Notes under the pieces: model-generated
The model's input: only the letters and a program-made list of their open reading frames with translations
What the model was told of the DNA's origin: nothing
Database searches by the model: none
Origin: Pantanalinema sp. GBBB05
GTDB taxonomy: Bacteria; Cyanobacteriota; Cyanobacteriia; Leptolyngbyales; Leptolyngbyaceae
Reading direction: 5' to 3'
NCBI GenBank assembly: GCA_016743235.1
Contig: VRZD01000010.1
Coordinates: 62,001 to 126,000 of the forward strand
DNA: 64,000 nt
In this document: positions 26,742 to 37,287 of the stretch, piece after piece
How the letters are laid out: every line of letters starts with the position of its first letter
How positions within the stretch are numbered: position 1 is the first letter of the stretch
Program-made: the position numbers and the translations under genes

Positions 26742-27860
26742 CTAACTAGCGGCTTCAGGTGCGGCTTCTCCGAAGATCTGGTTAAACACTTTCTCAACTT
26801 TGTAGCCCGAATCGATCGACTCCAAAGGATCTTTACGTAACCGATGGCGCAGACAAAGGGTGACTACCCGCCGGATATCATCTACGGTGACTTCGGTGCG
26901 ACCTTCAAACGCTGCGATCGCTTTGGCTGCCCGGTTGGTGACAATATCACCCCGTAAGCCATCGACATTCAGTTCCGCACACACCTGGGAAATTTTCACC
27001 CGTAGCTCGTAGTCAAGCTGAACCTGTTTGAGTTGTTCCTGTGCTCTTACCAAGCGTTGCTGCAACTCATCTTGTTGCGCCTGGTACTTATTCAGAAACG
27101 CTTCTGGGTCTTGGTCAAATTCAGTCCGTTGCTCCACCACCTGTACCCGTAGGACAGGGTCTTTCACAGTATGGATTTCGGCGTGCATCCCAAACCGATC
27201 GAGCAACTGGGGTCGCAATTCCCCTTCTTCGGGATTGCCCGAACCGACTAATACAAAGCGAGCTGGGTGGCGTACAGAGATGCCTTCCCGCTCAACGGTG
27301 TTCCAACCGGAAGCCGCCGAGTCGAGTAGCACATCAACCAGGTGATCATCCAACAGGTTGACTTCATCCACGTAGAGAATGCCCCGATTGGCTTTGGCTA
27401 ACAGCCCGGGTTCAAAGGCCTTCACCCCTTCCGACAACGCTTTTTCAATGTCGATCGTGCCACAGACTCGGTCTTCGGTAGCACCGAGGGGCAAGTCCAC
27501 CATGATCACTTTTTTGGTGGTGACCGGCACATCCAAACCTTGTTCAATTTGTTGCCGCACTGCATCGCCCATTAGTTCTGGGTCAGTGGGATGACTACTG
27601 AAGGGATCATCCGCGACCACCTGAATTTCCGGAAGCAGATCTGCCAGGGCGCGAATTGTAGTGGATTTTCCAGTGCCACGATCGCCCATGATCATCACCC
27701 CACCAATTTTGGGATCAATCACATTGAGCAATAGGGCTAGTTTCATTTCTTCCTGACCCACGATCGCCGTAAACGGGAATACCGCCCGCCGACGAGTAGC
27801 AGCAGAAGAGTGGACAGCTCGACCATTTTCAGCAGAAATCGCGTTCGCAGTAGGACTCAC
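26742..27860 (-). CDS. chlI: Magnesium chelatase ATPase subunit I
   Basis: The AAA+ motor subunit of magnesium chelatase, which with ChlD and ChlH inserts Mg2+ into protoporphyrin IX at the branch towards chlorophyll. The 372-residue chain has Walker [10 protein letters not shown] (about 59-67), Walker [14 protein letters not shown] (about 160-172), sensor 1 in [10 protein letters not shown], and the arginine finger region HRLRKDP. The length is normal. It is transcribed away from crtP-crtB, sharing a 190-bp intergenic region with a strong dyad at 27963-27994. ATG at 27860 is well supported by the conserved ...[19 protein letters not shown] start of the AAA+ domain at about residue 28. Confidence 0.97.
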   Translation of the reverse strand: MSPTANAISAENGRAVHSSAATRRRAVFPFTAIVGQEEMKLALLLNVIDPKIGGVMIMGDRGTGKSTTIRALADLLPEIQVVADDPFSSHPTDPELMGDAVRQQIEQGLDVPVTTKKVIMVDLPLGATEDRVCGTIDIEKALSEGVKAFEPGLLAKANRGILYVDEVNLLDDHLVDVLLDSAASGWNTVEREGISVRHPARFVLVGSGNPEEGELRPQLLDRFGMHAEIHTVKDPVLRVQVVEQRTEFDQDPEAFLNKYQAQQDELQQRLVRAQEQLKQVQLDYELRVKISQVCAELNVDGLRGDIVTNRAAKAIAAFEGRTEVTVDDIRRVVTLCLRHRLRKDPLESIDSGYKVEKVFNQIFGEAAPEAAS

Positions 27861-27962
27861 GGGTTTACCTGGGAAATCAAGGACTTCAAATCACTGTTTC
27901 TCATTGTGCCATATTGCCGGGTGTCTCCTCTGCCCCGAATGAGCATAAATGCTGCAAGTAAA

Positions 27963-27994
27963 GTTACATTTTTCGAGGCTTCGAAAAATGTAAC
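27963..27994. promoter_or_regulatory. Perfect 14-bp dyad between chlI and crtP
   Basis: GTTACATTTTTCGA (27963-27976) and TCGAAAAATGTAAC (27981-27994) are exact reverse complements around GGCT. It sits 102 bp from the chlI start and 56 bp from the crtP start, with its right arm across the expected -35 position of the crtP promoter. Its symmetry and position fit a dimeric regulator's operator; a structured 5' leader is the alternative. Confidence 0.6.
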
Positions 27995-28005
27995 GGAATG
28001 CAACG

Positions 28006-28011
28006 TATAAT
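28006..28011 (+). promoter_or_regulatory. Candidate -10 box of crtP
   Basis: A consensus TATAAT at 28006-28011 would put the transcription start near 28018, about 33 bases before the crtP ATG. There is no matching TTGACA at -35; instead the right arm of the 27963-27994 dyad covers that place, as at activator-dependent promoters. Confidence 0.5.
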
Positions 28012-28041
28012 GAGAGCGGATCAACCTTGAAGAAATTCTGA

Positions 28042-29481
<1,440 letters not shown>

Positions 29482-29536
29482 ACCCACTCTGCTCTGCTCA
29501 CTTTCCCTGCAACGTTCGTAAAGCGCTCCTAAGGTA

Positions 29537-30469
29537 ATGCTGCAATTGCCCAACCACTCTCGCGTGAAACCTTTGGCTTCCCTGGAGGATGCCTACGAAC
29601 TCTGTCGTCAGATCACCGCGAAATACTCCAAGACTTTCTACCTTGGCACGATGCTGATGCCAGAGGAAAAACGACGTGCCATCTGGGCGATTTACGTCTG
29701 GTGCCGCCGAACCGATGAACTCGTGGATGGTCCGCGTGCCAGCCTCACAACCCCTGAAACATTGGACCTGTGGGAACGGCAGTTAGAGTCGATTTTTGCT
29801 GGACATGCATTGGAAGACGCAGATGTCGCCCTGGTCGATACCCTGGAGCGCTTCCCGATCGATATCCAGCCTTTCCGCGACATGATCGCCGGACAGCGGA
29901 TGGATCTGTATCGATCGCGCTATGAAACCTACGAAGACCTGGAACTCTACTGCTACCGAGTTGCCGGAACCGTGGGTCTAATGTCTTTAGCGGTGATGGG
30001 CGTTGATGACTCCTTGCCGACCGCTCCCTGGGCACAATCCAATCGTTCCTCTATTGATCCGACTGAGCAAGCGATCGCATTAGGAGTCGCGAACCAACTC
30101 ACCAACATTCTGCGGGATGTCGGAGAAGATGCCCGTCGCGGTCGGATCTATCTGCCGCTAGAGGAACTGGCACTATTCAACTACTCGGAAGCTGATCTAT
30201 TTAACGGCGTGGTAGATGAACGCTGGCGGGAGTTAATGCGCTTCCAAATCCAACGGGCGCGTAAAGTATTTGCGACGGCGGAATCTGGAATTAGTGCTTT
30301 GAGTCCCGATGCTCGGTTCCCAGTGTGGGCAGCGTTGATTCTGTATCGGGGCATTCTGGATGTGATTGAACGCAATGATTACGATGTGTTCAGCAAACGT
30401 GCCTATGTTTCTGGTCCTCGGAAGCTGACTTGTTTGCCGATCGCCCGTCTCAGAGCCATGGTGCTATAA
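29537..30469 (+). CDS. crtB: Phytoene synthase
   Basis: Joins two geranylgeranyl diphosphate molecules to 15-cis-phytoene, the first carotenoid. The 310-residue protein has the first Asp-rich site as [13 protein letters not shown] (about 56-68) and the second as [18 protein letters not shown] (about 193-210), both binding Mg2+-diphosphate in the trans-isoprenyl fold. [12 protein letters not shown] (about 138-149) is also characteristic. It lies 55 bp downstream of crtP, almost certainly in the same transcript; together they make zeta-carotene from GGPP. ATG at 29537 is preceded by AAGG four bases upstream. Confidence 0.97.
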   Translation: MLQLPNHSRVKPLASLEDAYELCRQITAKYSKTFYLGTMLMPEEKRRAIWAIYVWCRRTDELVDGPRASLTTPETLDLWERQLESIFAGHALEDADVALVDTLERFPIDIQPFRDMIAGQRMDLYRSRYETYEDLELYCYRVAGTVGLMSLAVMGVDDSLPTAPWAQSNRSSIDPTEQAIALGVANQLTNILRDVGEDARRGRIYLPLEELALFNYSEADLFNGVVDERWRELMRFQIQRARKVFATAESGISALSPDARFPVWAALILYRGILDVIERNDYDVFSKRAYVSGPRKLTCLPIARLRAMVL

Positions 30470-30546
30470 GGCTAAAGCCACCGACTTCAGGGAAGTGTGC
30501 TATCAGTGAAAGGTAGATTCATCGCTGCCGTTCGCAATGTTTCCCC

Positions 30547-31818
30547 ATGCTTGACCTGACCAAACTTGCCCAACAAATGCAGGGCATCAGCCACCACCTG
30601 ACCCTAGAAGCCACTGCCGCTCGGCAACGGTTAGAACGGGCAGAACAGTTGCTAGAGCAAGCCAACCAAAATCAAGCCGCCTTAATTGACCAGCAACACC
30701 TCTGGCGCGATCGTCTCACTTTTACTGCCGCCGAACCGATCGAACCCCTTAATTTACGGCAACGCATTGCGATCGCTCCCCCTAATCACACTGTCCTGGC
30801 TACCGACGGCTCCCAAATTGCTCCCAGCCATCACGAGATTGCTTACTGCTACCTGATTAACGTCGGTTGCGTCATCCTGCATTACGGACAAAACCGTCAT
30901 CCCCTATTAGACAACGTGCCCGAAATCTTCTACCGTCCCGAAGATTTGTATGTCTCCCGGCAGTGGGGCATTCGCACCGAAGAATGGATGGGCTATCGGC
31001 GGACAGTTTCTGAAGCGATCGTCCTGGCGGAATTAGGGCAACGGGTGAAGGGGGAGATGGGGGAGGTCAGGGAGATAGGGACGGTAGGGAAGAGTAGGAA
31101 GACAAGAAAACCCTCCTCATCTTCCTTATCTCCCTCCCCCTCACCCTCCCCATCCCCCACCCTAGCAATGGTCGATGGCTCCCTAATCTACTGGTTCCTA
31201 GAGTCCTTGCCGAATGAAGCCCGCGATCGCATTTTGTTGCCGATTCTAGAAGCGTGGGAACAGTTACGGATGGCTCAAATTCCGCTGGTGGGTTATCTCA
31301 GTGCGTCTCGCAGTGGGGAAGCGCTCAACTTTCTGCGGTTGCAAGCCTGTGCCTATGAGCAACGGGATTGTTCAACCCATTGTGCCGATCGAGGTGATCA
31401 AGCACCCTGCCAAGTGTTCGAACCTTTGAAGGATGTGACGCTCTGGGCAACACAGCTAGAACCCGGTCAGCGTAGCCCGTTCTGGCGGAGTTCTGCTTCT
31501 ATTCTGGATTTATACAGTCACCACCGGGTTTACTTCTGCTATCTACATGTCGGGACAGAAATTGCTCGCATTGAAGTACCTGCCTGGGTCGCGGAAGATC
31601 CTGCTTTACTAGATACAGCCTTAAGTTTGAGCTTGGCACAGGTGCAAAAAGGCTACGGCTATCCGGTGGCATTAGCAGAAGCCCATAATCAAGCGGTGGT
31701 GCGGGGAGGCGATCGAACTCGCTTTTTTGCGCTACTGGAGCAGCAAATGATTCGGGCTGGATTGCAAAATGTGGGAATTTCTTACAAAGAAGCTCGTAAA
31801 CGGGGCAGTATTGCTTGA
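30547..31818 (+). CDS. NurA-domain nuclease-like protein with in-frame insertion
   Basis: A 423-residue protein of the NurA fold, which in archaea partners HerA in 5' end resection at double-strand breaks; cyanobacterial members are of unknown role. The first metal-site motif LATDGSQIAPSHHE (about 85-98) and a later TLAMVDGSLIYWFLE (about 206-220) supply the Asp residues, and VALAEAHNQAVV lies towards the C-terminus. Between them, about 168-205, is a low-complexity stretch (GEMGEVREIG..., then KPSSSSLSPSPSPSPS) encoded by an in-frame polypurine/polypyrimidine element at 31043-31162. The frame is preserved, so the protein is probably still made. No herA is present nearby. Downstream it converges on the pentapeptide gene (19 bp). 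Confidence 0.85.
   Translation: MLDLTKLAQQMQGISHHLTLEATAARQRLERAEQLLEQANQNQAALIDQQHLWRDRLTFTAAEPIEPLNLRQRIAIAPPNHTVLATDGSQIAPSHHEIAYCYLINVGCVILHYGQNRHPLLDNVPEIFYRPEDLYVSRQWGIRTEEWMGYRRTVSEAIVLAELGQRVKGEMGEVREIGTVGKSRKTRKPSSSSLSPSPSPSPSPTLAMVDGSLIYWFLESLPNEARDRILLPILEAWEQLRMAQIPLVGYLSASRSGEALNFLRLQACAYEQRDCSTHCADRGDQAPCQVFEPLKDVTLWATQLEPGQRSPFWRSSASILDLYSHHRVYFCYLHVGTEIARIEVPAWVAEDPALLDTALSLSLAQVQKGYGYPVALAEAHNQAVVRGGDRTRFFALLEQQMIRAGLQNVGISYKEARKRGSIA
31043..31162. repeat. Polypurine/polypyrimidine inverted element inside nurA-like gene
   Basis: A purine-rich run built on GGGGGAGATGG, GGGAGATAGGG and GGAAGA (31043-31110) turns at AAAACC into a pyrimidine-rich run built on CATCTTCC, TTATCTCCC, CCATCCCCCACC (31111-31162). 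The two halves are imperfect reverse complements and can form a long hairpin. Elements of this GGGAGAT/ATCTCCC composition are scattered through several filamentous cyanobacterial genomes. It adds about 40 codons in frame. Confidence 0.6.
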
Positions 31819-31837
31819 AAATCCTAGATGAGCGAGG

Positions 31838-32794
31838 TTAGCTATGAAGGGTGCCATCCGGCATGATAGCTTCTTGTAAACAGGCTCCAGTTAAATCAGC
31901 GTTTTTCAAGTTGGCGCCGATCAGGTTGGCTTGGTGCAGATTTGCTTCTCGTAAATTTGCCATACTTAAGTTTGCACCACTTAGATTTGCCTGCCGTAAG
32001 TTTGCCATACTTAAATTTGCCTCATGTAGGCTAGCTCCACTTAAATCTGCCATGCTTAAGGTTGCCTCTCGTAAGTCGGCTTCTCGTAAGTTTGCCTCCA
32101 GTAACTGAGCTTTATAGAAATTGACTCCAATCAAGGTGGCACCGACAAGACTAGCTTTATGCAGTTTGGCACCAATTAAATTGGTCATACAGAGGTTTGC
32201 CAAGCTGAGGTTTGCCCCCCGCAAATTACTCTCGTACAAGGTGGCTCCCACTAGATTTGCCATGCATAAATTTGCCATGCTTAAGTTGGCTCGACTCAGA
32301 TTGGCTTCCCGGAGGTTGGCCATACTGAAGTCTGCCTCGCGCAAATCCGCTTTATACAAGCTAGCTTCCCATAAATTGGCTTTGTACAGAATTGCTGTAT
32401 ACAGCGTTGCTCCTTCTAATAGAGCTGTACAGAGATTTGCCTCCCGTAAGTTTGCCATACTCAGGTCTACTTGGCTTAAATCGGCTTCCCGCAAATCGGC
32501 TTTATACAAGTTGGCTTCCCGCAGGTTCGCTTTATAGAGAACTGCCGTGTAGAGCGTTGCTCCTTCTAAAGTTGCAATTCTCAAATTTGCCCCTTCCAGG
32601 TTTGCCATACTTAGGTCCACCTGTCGCAGGGAAACCTCTTGCAGATCGGCTTTATAGAAATTAGCTTCTCGCAAATTGATCGCTTGCAAATTCGCCCCTT
32701 CCAGGTTCGGAATCACCTTAGGGTGTTTTTGCCACCAATCATTCCATGTACTCACCCCTTGTTTCAGTAGCGTGAGATGTCCGTCATCCGCCAT
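31838..32794 (-). CDS. Pentapeptide repeat protein
   Basis: A 318-residue protein consisting almost wholly of A(N/D)LXX pentapeptide repeats (from about residue 30 to 310), such as ANLRE, ADLRE, ANLSM, TLYTA, which fold as a square right-handed beta-helix. A short N-terminal leader (MADDGHLTLLKQGVSTWNDWWQKH) precedes it, without a signal peptide, so it is cytosolic. Cyanobacteria encode many; functions proven elsewhere include gyrase protection and scaffolding, but none can be read from this sequence. The repeats give strong nucleotide periodicity of 15 bp and produce long shadow frames on the other strand (31851-32108 and 32121-32537) that are not genes. Confidence 0.93.
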   Translation of the reverse strand: MADDGHLTLLKQGVSTWNDWWQKHPKVIPNLEGANLQAINLREANFYKADLQEVSLRQVDLSMANLEGANLRIATLEGATLYTAVLYKANLREANLYKADLREADLSQVDLSMANLREANLCTALLEGATLYTAILYKANLWEASLYKADLREADFSMANLREANLSRANLSMANLCMANLVGATLYESNLRGANLSLANLCMTNLIGAKLHKASLVGATLIGVNFYKAQLLEANLREADLREATLSMADLSGASLHEANLSMANLRQANLSGANLSMANLREANLHQANLIGANLKNADLTGACLQEAIMPDGTLHS

Positions 32795-33167
32795 CTAGTC
32801 ACTACCCCTGATACTGTAATTACGTAGTGTTTCGCAGAAAAGTGAATATAGATTCGATCGAAGAGCCAGGACTTCCTCGTAAATACTGATTTGAGCCAGC
32901 TCGTGAACGATTCGGGTTGGGTTGATGCCCCTAATAGTAGTGTTCCCCGTAGAGGATAAGGTGAATCAAGTCATTTATTTTTCCCCTAAAGGAGTGATTT
33001 ACTCTGGACATATCGCTAGGGGACGAAAAAAAGTGGCTTTTGATAAATTTCGTTTCGCTAAGACCAGGGAGGCTAGGTATTTTCAAGTACACCCGCTTAG
33101 GATAGTGGCTAGTCAACAAACTGGTTTGATTACCAAGTGTTTACAAGGCTGTTTTTAATCGCACCTT
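32795..33167. other. Intergenic stretch, no convincing gene
   Basis: About 370 bp. A 78-codon frame (32922-33158, plus) and an opposite 62-codon frame (32931-33119) both lack ribosome-binding sites and recognisable patterns; I do not call them. The region must contain the promoter of the pentapeptide gene and that of the small gene at 33168. Confidence 0.4.
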
Positions 33168-33359
33168 ATGACCCAAACTGAATTAACCCAATGTCTAAAT
33201 TTGGCTAGAGCCCTCGATCTGGTAGTGTCTAGCCGCACTATTAATGGGGTACTCCATGTTTATAATGCAGCCGGGCAGGCGAAACGCTGGGATAGTTTTG
33301 TCGCTGAATACCCGCTAGAACGGTTGCAAGCCATGGTAGCGAGACTGCGAGTCCAATAA
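33168..33359 (+). CDS. Small hypothetical protein
   Basis: A 63-residue protein, MTQTELTQCLNLARALDLVV then RTINGVLHVYNAAGQAKRWDSFVAEYPLERLQAMVARLR. The sequence looks like a helix, a beta hairpin and a second helix, with good cyanobacterial codon use. I do not recognise a named family. No strong ribosome-binding site is visible (TAATCGCACCTTATG). The neighbour downstream is convergent (the EF-G-like gene ends 158 bp later), so it is a single gene. Confidence 0.5.
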   Translation: MTQTELTQCLNLARALDLVVSSRTINGVLHVYNAAGQAKRWDSFVAEYPLERLQAMVARLRVQ

Positions 33360-33517
33360 AAGCAGTCTATTCAAATCCGGCGAGGGTCCTCAATCGCCAT
33401 AAAAATTCCCCTCTCTGCTTAGAGTTGGGGAAGGCAAGAGCTTTGAACTATCCACTGAGACTGGATCAAGGCGATCGGTCAACGAGTTAACAACATGACC
33501 GATCGCATCCTAATTAC

Positions 33518-35560
33518 CTACTTGGCATGATTGCCATTACCATTGCCATGGCTGGTGGTGGCAAGAACCCGTTCAGCGAGTTTGTCAGGAACTTCTTGTA
33601 AATGGTCATAAAGCCAATGAAAGAAGCCGACGCCCATGGTCAGCGATCGTAATTCCACAATCAGGTCATGCATTTCAGCTTGAGGAATGTGGGCAACCAC
33701 TTCGTCCCAGCCTGCCCAATCAGCTTTGGCATCATAGCCCAGAATTTGACCACGGCGACCGCTGACCAACCGTAGCACTTTGGAGGTGAAATCTGTCGGC
33801 ACAGAAATCGTCACATTCAGGATAGGCTCTAGTAGCGTTGGTTCACACTTCGCCATCCCCTCCTGCATTGCCAACCGAGCGGCTTGCTTGAATGCCTGCT
33901 CAGAGCTATCCACCGTATGGTAGGAGCCGTTGGTTAGAGTCACAGCAACATCAACCACAGGGAAGCCTAAAGGACCGTGACTAAGATATTCCCGGACTCC
34001 ATTTTCCACAGCAGGGATATATTGCCGGGGTACTACTCCACCGACAATCTTTTCATTGAAATTGAATCCTTCGCCCCGAGACAGCGGCTTAATATCTAGA
34101 TAAACATCACCAAATTGCCCATGTCCCCCACTCTGGCGCTTATAACGTCCATGAATTGAGGTAACCACCTTGCGAATGGTTTCTTTATAAGGTACTTGCG
34201 GCAGGTGAGTGGTCATCGGCAAGTTGTACTTGCGATTCAACCGATCCATGGCTACCTGAAGATGAATTTCGCCCTGTCCCCACAAAATAATTTCATGGGT
34301 ATCGCCATGTTGTTCCCAGACTAAAGAGCAGTCTTCTTCCAGCAGCTTCGCTAGCGCCCCAGTCAGCTTCACTTCATCATTTCGTTTCTCTGCCGCGATC
34401 GCCAGCGCAAACACAGGCGCAATTTGTTCAACTTTAGGTAGTGGTTGCACTGACTGATCGGACAGCGTATCACCCGTCTTAATGCCTTCCATCCGACCTA
34501 ATGCCACGATTTCGCCTGCCTGGGCAGCCGTTACCCCTTGCTGCTGCTGACCTGCTAGTCGATAAACTCCACCCACACGAACCCCATTCAGCGTCATGCC
34601 GTCGGTGACTGTGCCTTGCCAGACGCGGGTGAGCGAGAGTTTGCCGCCTTGCGGAGTGTAGTAAGTCTTCAACACCTGTGCCACAGTTCCATTAGCAGGA
34701 ATCTGACGGTGTTCAGCTGTATCGACTGGGTCGGGGGCTTCCCGTAATAAAGCTTCCAGCAGGGGACGGATACCGAAGTCCTGCTCAGCCACACCAACAA
34801 ATACAGGCACAATCTGGTCTGCGCCCAACTCCATCTTCAAATCTTGCAGAATCTCTTCTTGGGGTGGCTCAATATCTTCCAGTAGTTCTTCTAACAGATG
34901 ATCATCAAATTCTGCCAGGGTTTCGAGCATTTCTGTCCGGGCAGCTTTCTCTTGTTCCTTGAGGGAGTCGGGTAATGGGACAGGGTCAGCCGGAGCGCCG
35001 GAATGGTAGTGATAGGCTTGTTCCGTGACTAAATCAATAAATCCCACTAAATTCTCACCCCGACCGATCGGGTACTGGTGAGCCACTAACGGACGACTGG
35101 AAACTTTCTTCAGGGCTTGGAGGACGTCGGTAAAATCGATATCTGCCCGATCCATCTTGTTAAAGAACACGAGATGGGGAATTTGCCAGTCATCTAAAAA
35201 CTTAAACATGGGGGCTAGAGTCAGCACCCGATCGCTCACCGGTTCGCACACCACGATCGCGGCATCAACCCCAATCAACGCATTGTAGGTTTCCTGAATA
35301 AACTCAACCGAGCCAGGACAATCGATAAACGTAAAACGAACGCCGCCGTACTCAGTACTGGCGGCGTTGATTTCTACACTCATCTGGCGATCGCGGGCTT
35401 CTGGGGTACCATCGCCCACCGTATTTCTATCCACCATTCTGCCTTTACGGGTGATGGCTCCAGTTACAAACAACAAACTTTCTAGAACTGTTGTTTTACC
35501 ACTTAAATACGGTCCCACGATCGCCACATTTCGGGAACCCGATAAGACGTTTTCGCTCAT
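33518..35560 (-). CDS. Elongation factor G-like GTPase
   Basis: A 680-residue paralogue of EF-G. The G domain has G1 as GPYLSGKT (about 16-23), G3 as DCPGS, G4 NKMDRA; the usual catalytic His after G3 (DTPGH in EF-G) is Ser here. Domains II (about 290-370), III, IV (GRYKRQSGGHGQFGDV, then the VPRQYIPAVENGVRE segment) and V (PILNVTISVPTDF, SGRRGQILGY) follow in normal order. This is the EF-G-like group found beside true EF-G in cyanobacteria and actinobacteria, whose function is not settled; it may act on stalled or hibernating ribosomes. It stands alone, not in an rps operon as fusA would be. A poly-Gly/Asn tail (HGNGNGNHAK) ends the protein. Confidence 0.9.
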   Translation of the reverse strand: MSENVLSGSRNVAIVGPYLSGKTTVLESLLFVTGAITRKGRMVDRNTVGDGTPEARDRQMSVEINAASTEYGGVRFTFIDCPGSVEFIQETYNALIGVDAAIVVCEPVSDRVLTLAPMFKFLDDWQIPHLVFFNKMDRADIDFTDVLQALKKVSSRPLVAHQYPIGRGENLVGFIDLVTEQAYHYHSGAPADPVPLPDSLKEQEKAARTEMLETLAEFDDHLLEELLEDIEPPQEEILQDLKMELGADQIVPVFVGVAEQDFGIRPLLEALLREAPDPVDTAEHRQIPANGTVAQVLKTYYTPQGGKLSLTRVWQGTVTDGMTLNGVRVGGVYRLAGQQQQGVTAAQAGEIVALGRMEGIKTGDTLSDQSVQPLPKVEQIAPVFALAIAAEKRNDEVKLTGALAKLLEEDCSLVWEQHGDTHEIILWGQGEIHLQVAMDRLNRKYNLPMTTHLPQVPYKETIRKVVTSIHGRYKRQSGGHGQFGDVYLDIKPLSRGEGFNFNEKIVGGVVPRQYIPAVENGVREYLSHGPLGFPVVDVAVTLTNGSYHTVDSSEQAFKQAARLAMQEGMAKCEPTLLEPILNVTISVPTDFTSKVLRLVSGRRGQILGYDAKADWAGWDEVVAHIPQAEMHDLIVELRSLTMGVGFFHWLYDHLQEVPDKLAERVLATTSHGNGNGNHAK

Positions 35561-36362
35561 AACAACCTCGCTAGCAAAAAACGAGTCGAAAAACCGTTTG
35601 GCTGGCGAGAACGGGAGCTTTGGCTACGGGTTCTAGCCAGTCAATGGCAAGATGAATCTGTAATTCCAGATACACTTGCTTACGTTATAGATTGATTCTC
35701 TAGCGGTCATGGGGATAGGCATTGAAATTGCAGCTTATCTTAAGAAAGCGCTAAACAATCGTTAATTTAGTTGGCAGAGATTATTGCTGGTTCATAAGCA
35801 GAAATAAGAGATTAACGTTAGCTGTTATGCCTCTGATCCCATGCCAGTAGATTGAATGCGTTCTTGGGTATGTAGAACTACCGCCGTGCTCTTACCGAGG
35901 TTCCTACACGTCACCCCAACAAGTTCCGTGAACTCGCTCATTCAATTCATTTTTCAGCTTTCTAGTATTTATTAGCTTGATACAGATGTCCCCAAGTCTT
36001 TGGTTTTTCAGTTAGGTCACAGCGTTAGCCGAGTAATCAGCCATGAACCTTTTCAATAAACAGTTTATTGCCGAAATGCTGTTAGAACTCATCATGGTCA
36101 TGGCGCCTACAACCTTAGACTACCTAGGGGCTGCGGGTGAGTTTGTCCTCATGTTACATCCGCTCTCGAATTTGACCTGCGATATTGATCGCAACTCCAG
36201 GGAAAACGTATTGCCGTTGTGTTTGCGCCAACCAGGTATGGCGATCGCCTGACCCACGAACATCCATGATTGTGTGTGAGACAATTTTTGACTGACAATT
36301 TCGTAATCCTCTTGTAGAATGGCGACACCATTTAGCCCTGGAGGAAATTGGCAGGTCAGAAT
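35561..36362. other. Long intergenic stretch (about 800 bp)
   Basis: No gene is supported. A 69-codon plus-strand frame (36043-36252) and a minus-strand one (36149-36331) have no family likeness. I looked for RNase P RNA, tmRNA, SRP RNA and 6S RNA signatures and saw none. The part at 35840-35940 (GC-rich, with CCGTGCTCTTACCGAGGTTCC) looks different from its AT-rich surroundings and could be a structured RNA; this is only an impression. Confidence 0.4.
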
Positions 36363-37286
36363 ATGGGTAGACAGTGGCAGCAGTGGAGGATGATCGGGTT
36401 CGCTAGCCTGATGGTTTTAGGCTTTGGGAGTGGATTGGCAGCCCCTTCACCGGGGTGGGCACAGTCAAAGAGTGTCGGACAAGTTGCTCAAAATGCAGTT
36501 CAACCTGCGGAGAGCGCGATCGATCAGGGGCTGCAATTTATCCAACAGGGCAAACTGAATGAAGCGATCGCTTCATTCCGGCAAGCCGCTCAGCTGGATC
36601 CACGAATGGCAGCCGCTCACTATAATTTAGGGCTGGCATTGCGTCAACAAGGGCAATTACAACCAGCCGCAACGGCGTTTTATCAAGCCACTCAGGCAGA
36701 TCCCAACTTTGCCCTTGCCTATGCCAACTTGGGGGCAGCTTTGTTGGAAGGTAACAACGTTCAACAGGCAAGAGATTACCTGCAACGGGCGATTCAGCTC
36801 GATCCTAAGTTGGGCTTAGCTCACTACAACTTGGGCCTAGCCTTGGAGAAGCAGCAGTCTTATCTCCCGGCTATCAATGCGTTTAGTCAAGCTATGCAGC
36901 TAAGTCCCAATGCGCCGGAGCCACCGTATCATCTAGGACTCATTTATCTAGAGCAAGGCAAAGAGAACGAAGCCTATAATGCCTTTCAACAAGCCATCAA
37001 ACTGAATCCGAATTATGCCGAAGCTCACTACAACGTAGGTGGCATTTTGTTTAAGCAAGGCAAGTTGGATGAGGCGTTAAATGCCTTCCGGCGATCGGCG
37101 CAGGCAAACTCTAATTATGCCAATGCCTACTATGGTGCTGGCTTGGTGTTTATGAAACAAGGGAAGTTTCAGGATGCCCAGAAGGTATTAAACTACGCCA
37201 AGCAACTCTATGCCAAACAAGGCAACAACCCCTGGGCTGCTAAAGCCGATCAACAATTGCAAAAAGCGCAGACTGGACAACAATAA
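36363..37286 (+). CDS. Exported TPR-repeat protein
   Basis: About 307 residues with a signal-peptide-like start (MGRQWQQWRMIGFASLMVLGFGSGLAAPSPGWAQ, predicted cleavage after AQ) followed by seven tetratricopeptide repeats (about 50-290), for instance KLNEAIASFRQAAQLDPRMAAAHYNLGLALRQQG and further copies with the W/L-G-A-F-A-P pattern. It is probably periplasmic or thylakoid-lumenal. ATG at 36363 has AGGT six bases upstream and is preferred to TTG at 36348. Such TPR proteins act as adaptors in assembly of membrane complexes in cyanobacteria; the partner is unknown. It converges with the 37557 gene across a structured intergenic region. Confidence 0.85.
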   Translation: MGRQWQQWRMIGFASLMVLGFGSGLAAPSPGWAQSKSVGQVAQNAVQPAESAIDQGLQFIQQGKLNEAIASFRQAAQLDPRMAAAHYNLGLALRQQGQLQPAATAFYQATQADPNFALAYANLGAALLEGNNVQQARDYLQRAIQLDPKLGLAHYNLGLALEKQQSYLPAINAFSQAMQLSPNAPEPPYHLGLIYLEQGKENEAYNAFQQAIKLNPNYAEAHYNVGGILFKQGKLDEALNAFRRSAQANSNYANAYYGAGLVFMKQGKFQDAQKVLNYAKQLYAKQGNNPWAAKADQQLQKAQTGQQ

Positions 37287-37287
37287 T

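Noticed and set aside
31851..32537. Long plus-strand frames opposite the pentapeptide gene
   Set aside because: They are mirror frames produced by the 15-base repeat periodicity of the pentapeptide gene and have Lys/Phe/Ala-only composition.
31838..32794. Tandem repeat suspected as CRISPR or satellite
   Set aside because: The regular 15-base repeat encodes pentapeptides in a single open frame; there are no unique spacers. No CRISPR array was seen anywhere in the window.
36043..36252. 69-codon plus-strand frame
   Set aside because: Composition not protein-like beyond a hydrophobic start, no ribosome-binding site, no family.
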